Position numbers and translations under genes: made by a program. A stretch of 64,000 nt of DNA from Cryptomeria japonica (taxonomy: Eukaryota > Streptophyta > Pinopsida > Cupressales > Cupressaceae). This document shows, piece after piece, positions 53,600 through 64,000 of the stretch; the stretch's first letter is position 1; each line of letters begins with the position of its first letter. The notes under the pieces are model-generated. The model did no database searches, was not told the origin of the DNA, and was given only the letters and a program-made list of their open reading frames with translations. The stretch lies in NCBI RefSeq assembly GCF_030272615.1, contig NC_081407.1:438617230-438681229 (forward strand), read 5' to 3'.

Positions 53600-56500
53600 A
53601 CATCTTACATCATATATTCAACATATATTAAATCTTTAATGAAAAAAAAAAACCTATTAAAGCCATTGAATTTAGAAACATGTAAAAAAACAAGTTTTAT
53701 AAATCAATAATATAGAAAAAAATAAAATTGCACATACCAAAATCAAACCACATTGCATAAACTATATCACATATGGAAATTTGTCCACAAAAATAAAATA
53801 AAAATCACTAGTCAATCTCTACTTTTGGAGCACCATTCCATTATTAACTAGATTATATTCCATCAACCACAACATAATAACCAAACAAAATAATAGAATT
53901 AACAATTGCCAAATGAATTAGCTAAACCACTCCCAAACCTTTCATTTTCAATAATCAATCTCAAATCTTAATATAATTCAGATTGCACATGTCAAATAAT
54001 TAAGCTGACTTTATTTTCCCCAAAAATATATTAACTCTTCTTTTGAGGTGCATCACATGTTAAATCAACATTAAAAAAATGGAAAACTTTGGCATATTGA
54101 TGAAGTTAAATGCATTTAATATCTTTTAGGGATTTGTATATTGGCCTTGTGAAGCCTAGATGTTCACTTCGGAATTGAAAGGATAATTCATTATAGCAAA
54201 TTGGGGCAAACGACATGTGGGGTCCAAAAGAGGGCGACATAGGAATTGGGATAGTCAAAATGCCTTTTGTTGTCTTTCGAGAAGAAATTGATCAAAACAA
54301 TGATTGAACTATTATTCGGTGCTATTAATTTGAACTTTCCATTTCTATTCCACCGAAAGCATAGTTCCACCAAAATGTACTTTAAAATGTCCATTTAAGT
54401 CAAACTAAATCATCACAAATTAGGGCATGTGATTTGCCACTCCAGAGTCAATCAATACCTCCATCATGTCTTATAGCAAAAGAAAGTCAAAACCTACAAG
54501 TATGTTTCACACTTAAGATTTGCCCATTTGAGAATTTCTATATCATTTAATAAGATGAAGGAGCAAAAAGAAAGAAAGAAGCGAGATTCCCCGATAGTAA
54601 TGGTAGTTAAGATTTTTATAAATTGAATGTTATGAAAGATATCTTGTTTTAGGTTTGATATAGAAATCTCTATTCAAGTCCAAGGAATCCATTCATTAAG
54701 ATTTTAAAGTTTTGTTCTTTGTTATTAATTTGAAAATTTGATTATGTGTTGTTTAGGTTTATGTTGCAGGTGGGTTTCTAGTTTTTGTGTGTAGAGTTAA
54801 TTTCTAATTGTAGTATTGGATTCAACATGTGAATATGACTTTTTGATTCATAGATGATTTAATATATATTCATAGGGTAAAAAAATTTCACCACTTTATT
54901 TGATATTTGGATTTGGTAAGGATAGGTAGTTCTTGGAATGCCCTATGGTTTCATCCAAGAAGTTAATTGAGAAAATTGGACGAACATTTTTTTTTGCATT
55001 GTAAGTGTGAAACTTAGATGTTGCATTGCATAATTTCACATGCATTAGGTATCAAAATGTAGCACAATGACACAAATGACATCATCACCAATATACCAAG
55101 CATGATGACTCAAACAAAACGCTTCAGAAGGCATGAAACAAGTCACCATAATGACCATGCAAGATGATGGAGCTTAGGAATACCTACACAAGGGGTAGGT
55201 CCATGATATTGTTCTTTGACAAACACAAGGAATAAGATGAGAGTGGCACCCATTTCATGTCCATTCCAAAATAGCACAAAATGGCATTCAAACACTTAGG
55301 AATACCTATACAAGGGGTAGGTCCATTGAGAGGTACAAAGTCCCAACCAATCGAATTGATGACTAGTCGATTTCACACCAAGGTGTGCATCTTGAAATGA
55401 AAGAGAGGATAACTTACAAAACATGACATGTCTCTCCATAGTGAGATACTAGAAAGACTATGTAGACCAAGGGGAATAGTTTTATTCTCTCGGATATTTT
55501 TGGAAAAAGTGTTAAAAGTTCCTTTTTTTCTAATAGATTAAGAGTGTAGTGCACATTAGGACATTAAAATGCTTCCAGGACACTAGCATGCCTAAAGGAC
55601 TTTAGTGCTCTTGAAATGTGGTCTATTTGTTGCACTATAGTCCTGATCAAAATTTTACTAGAATAGACTACTCATGTCCAAAATGCAAAAAAATACAAGG
55701 GTTTTCCTATAAAGAATTAAGTTCCTAAAATTAGGTACGAACCTAGAATTAGCTAGACCAGTTCTAATACTCTAACCACATAGGTTCTTACTTTCATTAC
55801 ATCTCAAACACCACTCTTGATGAGAGCACATGGCAACTAAAATATAGATCAAAGGATCACACACTAATAAGATTAGAGAGGTAGGAGAAATCTAATGACA
55901 CACTTGGCTCACTCAATGCTAGTCATCCTCACACAATCATAACTCTCAACATAAAAGAAGGTCCAAAAATTACAAATGAGTCAAGAAATCACTTGAATCT
56001 ATGGGTAGGACAAATAGAACATTCATAATACTTCATCGAATCCCTAAACCTACTAACATCTATTCACTTGCATAGATGGGTAAACATAAGTGACGAGACT
56101 AGTGAGCAAGCTAGGTGCACAACCACACTATAAGATAACAGTTTTTTACTATCCAATATACATTTGAATAAATGAATTAAATAAAGCATACATTACATCC
56201 ACACTAGTTAATATGTGCATTCTACAAGAATATGAAACTAGGTTCATCTAATCATTTTTTTATTACTAGGACCTAAATAATTATTAGAATGGCCCAAGCT
56301 ACATGAGATCATAAATGGGGGACCTCATCCCTAACATGAACACACTTATTTATATGAATAGTCCAAACTAACAAGTACAATAGCCCAATAGTTTCATAGA
56401 GCTGATGAGCACATAAACCTAGCAAGGATTTGGAGCATGAAGACCCATATCTTTGACACTAAGGCTCAAGCCTATGAGCACATTGGATCATTGAGGGTAC

Positions 56501-57690
56501 AATACTCACGTTCACAATTCCAAAAAAAAGGTTTGAATCTTGATTGTGAGAACTATTCCATGACTTAAACATCAAGTAGGTTGTGAATGACTCATTTAAT
56601 CATTTTTACCACAAAAATATGAAAAAATGATATAAAATACTATGCATGTTCAAAACAACATTAAGATACATCAAAAGTAAGGATGGGACCCTCACAACTT
56701 GTATTAGTATATTGTAATACAAATTAAATGAGATCAAACTAACAATTACAACTTTACATAGGAGGACTTTTACATTCCAAATTATATATTTTATTCAAAC
56801 TACATAAAGATGATATGTTACAACACTAAAATATGGTACTCCTCCTAGAATCCTAAGATCCTTTAAAGGATCTGTGAATCCTCCAAGGGTGGTTCAACAC
56901 TACCTAGACATGTGGATCCCTTGGGTCCATCGTATGTCATTCCTATGTTTCCATGTTCCTTGGAAATTTATCCCTAGGATATGAGAGAAAAATATTGAAT
57001 ATTTGTACTTTATGGCTAATTGTAATTTCATTTTCAAGAGATGAACATGAAAATATGACAAGGATAAATTTAAATGGGTAAATTACTCCCCTTTGGACAT
57101 CCACATTAGGATATGAAGGGTCGTGCTTTGGGTGCCCAAGATTGGGAGGAGTAAAGGTGTCCATTAGGAGATCTAAAGAGTCATTGAGGAGTTACAAAAT
57201 ATCCAAAAGGCTAAAGGTTTGAGTGGCTATGGGACAGGTACCCATGTTGGAGCCTTTTGAAGGACATTAATATTTTATCATGTCTATTGGTTGTTCACTT
57301 TCCTAGGAATGGATTTTTGCAATTGATTTCTTGCCTCTTGTTTTGGGAAAACATAGTGGTTTCCCCTCTCTTGATCTGCTATAAATTGGAGCTATTACAT
57401 AGTGGTTTCCCAAATTTTTAATATTATTTTCTCCACATTTGGATGCCTAGGATGAAATAAATAATGATTTAAGAGGTGGAAAAATGAGTGACCTTTGGGC
57501 TTTTCCAAGTGGGGGCTTGGAAGAGGCAATATGTGTTTCTTGGTATTCCATCATTTATTATATTTAATGCAATGTTTATCTTGCATGATTGTGTGCCCAA
57601 GTTGGGGGAAAAGTATTGGAGCCAAAACCGGCGTCCTTTCAACTTCTGTGGAGGTAATCCAAGAGTTGTGATAATTTGGAATGAAGAGTC
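53600..57690. other. AT-rich intergenic DNA with minor local repeats
   Basis: No gene seen. A phrase TTAGGAATACCTACACAAGG followed by GGTAGGTCCAT recurs at about 55174 and 55297, a ~123-bp spacing suggesting a partial tandem duplication. The region 56690-57470 has LTR-like composition but no ends I can define. The overlapping open stretches at 57469-57739 on both strands lack domains. Confidence 0.4.
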
Positions 57691-57699
57691 TTTTTTGGA

Positions 57700-59160
57700 C
57701 ACCTTTATTGGTGGTTTTGGAGCTCTTGCCATTCTATAAAATTAGCCTTTTAGATGTAGAAACAATGAAGAACAGTTTAATGTAGATTTACTCTGCAGGA
57801 ATTGTAGCATCGTAAATTGCATCACTGTGCAATTTATTGCTTAGCTAGGCCCCATTTTAGTGTTCCTAACCTTCCATGCCCAACATGCTTGATCCTACCC
57901 CAATTTAGCATATGTTTTTGGCATCTCCTTCTCATTTTGGACCTTAGGTCCCAATTTGAGGCCACATTGGGGGAGCAGGTTGCCTAGGGCACCTAGCTCC
58001 CCAATGTTTGCCCCCAAATTTAAACCATAGCACACTCAACTAGGTTGAGCGATAAATATTTTCTCATGATGGCCTACATTGAGTTTTACACCTCAAAATT
58101 CTTGGGATAAATATATAAGCAAGGTATCCTCTCTCATTTTGAGAGAGTACTAGGAGGCTTGACAATATAGACGCAAAAGGAGACAACTAAAGACCATTCA
58201 ATTTCAAGAGCAAGTGATTAAGCATCAAGGCATTTAAGGGAGTAATTGGTAGATCTATGTATCTTTCATGGCATCCATGATCTTATCTTCCTAAGTTCAA
58301 ATACATTCAAGACAACAATAATATCTTCATGAGCATTTTGACATCAAAGAGGGTTATGAAGGTATAAAGATTCCATTTTTAATTCTAGCCTTTGCTACCT
58401 AACAACACACTTTCAATTCAATTCAATTTCAAGGTTGATTCCAAAAGGAGGGTTTGAATTAGGAAAACCCCTTTCTACCCAATATTTTCTCTCTTTTTTG
58501 TTGTGTAGGAACAAGTGGTGCACCTACGGAAACAAATATAGACTAATTAGGTGGAGATCTATAGTTTTCAATTTATTGAAGAAGAAAGTGCTAGGAGCAG
58601 TCTGAGCACAACGATCCAGTCCTAGGAGTGGGTTGATTGGGGTGCCCCAGTCCCTCCATTTCTACCTCAAATTTGGATTGTAGGTTAGTTACAATTTGTT
58701 TTGTTGTCTCCTCTTATGAAATTGGTTTTCCATTATGTGTATGCTGAAAGCTATCAATTTTATCCCATTTGATCCTAGTTCATTTGATTCTCATTTACAA
58801 TTGCATAGTTATCTTCAACTACTCCACAATTAAGGATCATTGCATCCACTTTGTGCTTGAGCCTTCTTAAGCCTTGTGGATCAACTTCCTTTCAATGTAA
58901 GGTATGGCATTGGAATAGCTTCCTTGTTTTCATGCATAAACTTGTGAATCATATTTCCCTCACCATTATTTTTTGGCAAACTTGACATATCCTATGTTTA
59001 CTTCTAATTTTCAGATCTAATTTGTATGAATTTCATTAATTCATATTTGCAATAATATAGCTTATGCATTTAGAGATTCATATTTCCTTCATTTTATGCA
59101 ATGTTTAAACAGTCAATTTATTAAAGATTTGTATTATTTAGAAATTTCCTTCATTAGCTT
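57700..59160 (+). other. Probable LTR and leader of a decayed gypsy element
   Basis: Non-coding, lying directly upstream of a gag-like segment. AAATATATAAGCAAGG at about 58109-58124 is a good TATA box, followed by CTCTCTCATTTTGAGAGAG (58131-58149), a small perfect stem. GGGGTGCCCCAGTCCCTCC near 58650 is a phrase type often seen near gypsy LTR ends. I could not place the TG and CA ends or a primer site. Confidence 0.4.
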
Positions 59161-59165
59161 GGTGC

Positions 59166-59916
59166 ATGAATTTTATGACTTTGAGACCTACATCTAATAT
59201 CCCAAAGAGAAGAAGTTATAAACTTATGTCTTCCCTAAGAAGCGTAGAGCCTGAGTCAACTAACATTTTCCATGGGAACTTAGGTGAAACTTCTATGCCT
59301 ACACATGAAATACCTAACATTTTTTACAATCATTCTTACCATACTTCTCGTGATGAGGATGACTCTCTAACACGAGTGTCTCCTAACCAATTAGTAAATC
59401 TTGTTGATTATTTTCAATTAATTGAACATTAGGTGGGTCAAGAACACTCAAATAGTGAGGAACTCCCCTTGATTGGAGGGTTGAGGAGGATGGTTCAAAA
59501 TGATGAACATTGTGTGGATTTGTTGCGTGACATATCTCATATTGTGAATGATAATATCATGTCCACAAAATGTTGTGTCAAATCTCTTACTTTTCTAATG
59601 CCCCTAATATTGTTGAAAATACCATTCATGTCCCAACATCATTGCCTAATGTGCCTACTTATACTCCACCTGTCATGGCTACATTTACACAAAATGTCAA
59701 TCCTACACATGTTAATTTTGGAGGAATTCCCATGAAACCTCCTTCTATGAGTGTTCCATGTATTTCCCAACCATCTCCTACACCGACTTACCACAATGTT
59801 CCACTTCCATATTCCAATGCTCCATCCATTTCCCATAATATTCCACATCCTTAATTATCCAATATGTCCAATACCAACCTATCCATCGAAGCAACCATTA
59901 GTAACCTAGCCCAAAG
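59166..59916 (+). pseudogene. Gag N-terminal fragment of a gypsy element
   Basis: Open from 59166 to TAG 59430 and on in the same frame, then a frameshift near 59560 into a Pro/Ser/Thr/Asn-rich stretch (NPTHVNFGGIPMKPPSMSVP and SQPSPTPTYHNVPLPY), a composition common in Tat gag N-termini. It contains LRDISHIVNDNIMST and ends SIEATISNLAQS where the next LTR-like element begins (59917). No gag core or zinc knuckle is present, so the identification rests on composition and position. Confidence 0.45.
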
Positions 59917-60130
59917 TGTAGTGCCCCTACCCTAGTCAGCTTTGTAAAACCGGTTTGACCTTGGTTGACTTTTTTATATGGCATTCTTGAGTGGTTGATT
60001 TACCATTATGTAATGTTATAGTAAGATATTATGATTATTGTGCGTACCTGTTAATGTGCATTCGCATCAATTTTTATGTAAGTTTATTTGTTCTTCTGAT
60101 TCATGTTATTAATCTCGGGCTAACACTTTC

Positions 60131-60257
<127 letters not shown>

Positions 60258-63200
60258 TTGTGTGACTCATGGTTGCAGGAGGAGATTGCAGGTAGAGTAC
60301 CACCTAGGTGCGAGGTTCGTCTTCACCAGGATTCGCAGGTTTGAGTGTACCTCTTTGGTCCTTAGAGTTTGGATTAGGTGGTCGTAAAACCCTCATTTTA
60401 TCCTAGTCGTGCTCAAGTGAGCGTCGTCAGTCGTCCATTGGTATTCCTTTGGTTGGGTATGTAGGTTGTTTGTTTGTTTGGCTTTCTTGGATTGTGTGTT
60501 TTGTGTGTGTGGTTAAATTGAGTAATTAATCCTTTTAATTTTATTTGATTAAGTTGTGTTATGCATTAAAAATTAAGGGACTAAATTAAATAGGTTCCCT
60601 TTATGCGATTAATTGTTATTTAGAATTGCTCAATTCAAATTGGTAGCTAGTGCAATTAAATGGTTAATTTTAATGGAATAATTTACTTAGTTATGCTTTT
60701 TGGAAAGGAAAGATTTAAATTAATTTGAAATAGAATTAATTTAATCTCTTTGCCTTTTTAAAAATAGAAAGGTTGATTTTAATTATTTAAGAAAATCAAT
60801 TTAATAAGAAAAACGAGTTTAAAATATGTTGGATATAGTTTTTTTTTTTTTTTTAAAAAAATGAATTTGGGATTTTATTTTAATTTAAAAAAAATATATA
60901 TTACCCTCATATTATTTTGAAATAAAAATGTTAAGTTGTGTTAATTGGGAAAAATTAGAAATTACATGAGGGAGAGAAAAACATTTTTTATTTTTCTAAT
61001 TTGAAAAAGAATTTCTTTTTTTAATAAATATCATAATTATTGGAAAATATTGGGTTGGAAAACCCAAAAAAAGATTAGGTTGCATATTTTTCTATTGGGA
61101 ATTCCTGTGAGTTCATGGGGAGGAGGGGAGGACTGTGGGAAGACAATTTTTAATTTTCTTGGATGCATGTTGGGGAAATAAGAATCAGAGGTGGGCTGGA
61201 AGGAAGGATTGGCGTGGGAGTTTGGTTGCAGGGTTGAGCTCTTCCACAAGATCTTTTAGGAAAGCATCACATGTTGGATAGCTTTTGCTATATTTTCTTG
61301 TGTGCTTTTATAAATAAATAAAAATAAAATAAATATGATATGGCCGTGTCTCCAATTTCTAGTTGGTTTTTGTTTTCATGTTTGATTTTGTTTATGAGAA
61401 AATGATTAGTTTTCAAGTTTAAATCACAAGGGTTATGCTGACAAAATTTTCCCAGAATCACCCTCCTGTGCTTCCAGCCTATGTGTTTCTTTTGGTAGTT
61501 TCATTTTGGAGGAATGCGTAATAGAGTTATATTTTTCCTCTTCCCATTCCTTTGTAGCCAGAATTAATTTGATAGTTTCAACCAATTTGGCCCTATGAAT
61601 TTTGTTTTAAAAATTCTTACTGGTATTTTGCCCTCTCTGTGTTGTCACAGAAATCTGGATTGGTTGAATTCCTTTTTACTAGTATTTAATTAGTTTCCAT
61701 TTTTTTTTAAATTTGGGGAAAAATGAAACAAACAGGAAATTTTTTCATGATTTTGTTATTTGATTTCCAATTTCTGGTTGAATATAGTTTTGATTCATGT
61801 TTTATTTCCATTAAATTTAAGTTGGAAGAAATTATTTTGGTTTAAAAATTCTTCCTTGGCATGTTGTTATGCTGCCAAATTTTGTTCCAAAATGAAACCC
61901 CTGTAGAAGTTTTTATTATGCTCTTTCAGAATTTCAATGATATCTCCAAATTTACAAACTGGGTTTCTACGAAAGTTTTTGCGTTTCTTGGTGACTTTAT
62001 ATTCTAACTTCTGTAAAAATTCATAAAAATCAAGTTCTAGGTTTTTGAGAAATGAGAGAACCGTGTGGCTGTTAAAACAATTTATTTATTTTTAATTAAA
62101 TTTAAATTTTGTTTTTTTAAAATGTTTTATTATTATTAAATTTTAATTAATATATTTTATTAATTATATATTAATTACTAATTATTAATTAATGTATATT
62201 ATTAAATATATGTTAATTGCGATAATTTCTATATTAATATATATTATTAATTATATATTAATTGTTGATTCTTAATTAGCGTATATTTTCAAATATATAA
62301 TAATTATTATTCAGTCATTCATTTATTAATTTAGGTATATATATAGAGATATATATACTAATTAATATCTTTAGATCGTGAATTTGTTTTAATATATGTA
62401 AGGGAAATTATATTTCATTGGGAAATGTTTATCTATTTCTTTTGTTTCTTTATATGTATATTTCCATTTTTGGAAAGTATATGCTGGTTTTGAAGATATG
62501 AGAGTGGTTTATTTATTTCAAAAAAGAACAAGAATGATATTTTATTTTGAACAATAAATATTATATTTAGTTGATTAATGGTTAGTTAATTATATTCATG
62601 TGAATTTGGTTTAAAACTCATCATGAAGTAATTATATTATGTTATGATGCATATGATCTTAGCGAGATAGAAAAACCATGAATGACCTGTACCTAGACAA
62701 GGTAAACAAACTGCAATCAACTTAGATCCTTTAGAAAACTGGATCAATTGTTGTGTGTAAACAATAAGAAATAAGATTGTCTTTTCCAATCTATGCCTAT
62801 GCATATTTGATTTTCTGTATTCGCATTTGCTTAAGAAATGACAAGCCTTTGATTTTGTTTGTTAGACCTTGTCGTATGATTGATTTGGGTACCTACTTAT
62901 GTCCTTGATCTCGAGTTTTGACTGTTGTCTTGTGATGGTGTTGTAACCGGTCATGTCCTTTATGCGAGTGTCGAATGTTGATTTGTGGTTGACCATAGTT
63001 GGTCAGGTCTCTAGTTAGAGTACCGTCAATCATTGCACCTCGTATGAAGTTTAGTTTGACCAAATGGGTGATCCTACCATACTGAACTCTGTTTGCTTGA
63101 CCTTGTGTATTCCTGGGTTTTAGGAGTTCGTTGATTTTGTTCGCTAGTATGTGGCTGTGTTGCCTTTGATAGGAGCATGGTTGTGGAGTTGTCCTGATGT

Positions 63201-63829
63201 TTATTGCCCTCGTGAGAACCTCATTTTCATGTTAGACCATGGGATGCTTATGATGGGTTGCGAAGATTTAGTTTCGCGGATGCTCCAGTTGATCTGTTAT
63301 TATTGCTTTTTATTATGTTCAGTTGGATCCTTTCCTATTCAAGGATCATTCATGTATTTATTTGACCAAAGTGGTCGTATGTATTATTGGTTATGTTCGC
63401 CTTGATGGCAAGATTGTAAATGATGTGAACCTTATGTATTCTTCACTATTGATTAAGTATCAGAGGGGTCTTGCAATTGAGCAGACCCAAAGATGTAGCC
63501 CACTAAGGGTGAACTCCGAGATCATTTCGGTGTTATGTGGTGTTTTTACATTTTTGTGTTTTATTTTAATTCGGCATGTATGGATGCTTTATGTTAAAAT
63601 GTATAATGGGGATTAGATGAAGATAATCATAAATGCATGTATGTATTCATTTTATTTAATTCAGTAATTAGGATCATCAGAGAATGTAGATTGGATTAAT
63701 GAAATATATTCAGTTATTGATAGCGCAATTAAGTAGGCATGGGAAATATTCATTAGTTTATTATGAAGCTAAAGTATGATATGAAATTAGATGCATGACA
63801 TATGTTTAATGTAAGATTGAACGTAATGA

Positions 63830-63985
63830 ATGGTTAAAATTTATTGGATGAACTTAATCATGTTAACCATAGCTTTAACTCTAATGTATGAACCTCATTA
63901 TGCCATCTATATTTTAACCTTAATGGATAAACTCATTATGTTACCTAATTTTAACTCTAACGGATGAATGCATCCTATTATCTAT
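63830..63985. repeat. Short degenerate tandem repeat at the window end
   Basis: Three imperfect units of about 45-50 bp sharing the phrases TTAACTCTAATGTATGAAC, CTCATTATGCCATCTAT and close variants (AACCTTAATGGATAAAC, TCATTATGTTACCTAAT). Non-coding. Confidence 0.55.
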
Positions 63986-64000
63986 AAATTTAATTTACTG

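Noticed and set aside
57469..57739. Overlapping ORFs on both strands
   Set aside because: No domain, similar length on both strands, no gene context.
63151..63616. ORFs of 84 and 97 codons near the right edge
   Set aside because: No recognisable domain; they fall in the proposed LTR-like sequence.

Overview
This 64 kb window is nuclear DNA of a seed plant, most likely a gymnosperm with a large, repeat-filled genome. That assignment is an inference. It rests on AT-rich DNA packed with nested LTR retrotransposons of the plant-only Tat lineage (Ty3/gypsy with an archaeal-type RNase H), a plant mobile domain (PMD) gene, plant L1-type LINE remnants and Ty1/copia LTRs. I see no ordinary single-copy host gene. 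Almost everything that codes belongs to a transposable element, and most of it is broken by stop codons and frameshifts.

Left third (1-23220): an old Tat-like Ty3/gypsy element on the + strand (outer element, 620-23220) is split by three insertions. A copia-type LTR ends at 619. A nearly complete 16.3 kb Tat element lies at 1318-17580, with two 764-bp LTRs and the 5-bp target duplication GTGTG. A 2.3 kb TG...CA insertion at 19919-22224 has the duplication GGCAT. Removing the inner element and the 2.3 kb insertion restores the outer reading frame exactly. The inner element carries gag, protease with a G-patch-like segment, RT, RNase H, archaeal-type RNase H and integrase. Between pol and the 3' LTR it carries an antisense two-exon PMD gene. 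The outer element is unusual because its archaeal-type RNase H precedes RT.

Middle (23221-47756): two diverged direct copies (A 23221-30778, B about 40005-46007) of a repeat unit I do not recognise. Each has a degenerate ~127-bp tandem array built on TTCGCGAAGTAGCGAA, then a reading frame of roughly 1,190 codons for an unknown protein with a C-terminal coiled coil, then a ~0.9 kb conserved tail. The units begin TGTTATCAC and end GAACAACA and contain no gag-pol. An inverted copy of the 5' part (C, 46008-47756) abuts the end of B. Copy A is split by a 1.19 kb copia-type solo LTR. Between A and B lie a decayed minus-strand gypsy gag-protease remnant, a pair of ~0.7 kb direct repeats and an L1-type LINE remnant, itself split by a 987-bp element with 33-bp terminal inverted repeats.

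Right third (47757-64000): AT-rich DNA with sparse remnants. These are a minus-strand Tat-like gag (about 49230-50560), an intact but unrecognised 231-codon ORF (52051-52746, minus), a decayed RNase H-like domain (53066-53560, minus), an LTR/leader plus gag N-terminus on the + strand (about 57700-59916), and a TGTAGTGCCCC LTR-like start at 59917 that runs off the window and contains a 123-bp (TA)n tract.

Nothing suggests the genes act together as a host pathway. The coherent systems are the inner Tat element (sense gag-pol plus antisense PMD gene sharing one element) and the A/B/C repeat family with its large conserved ORF.
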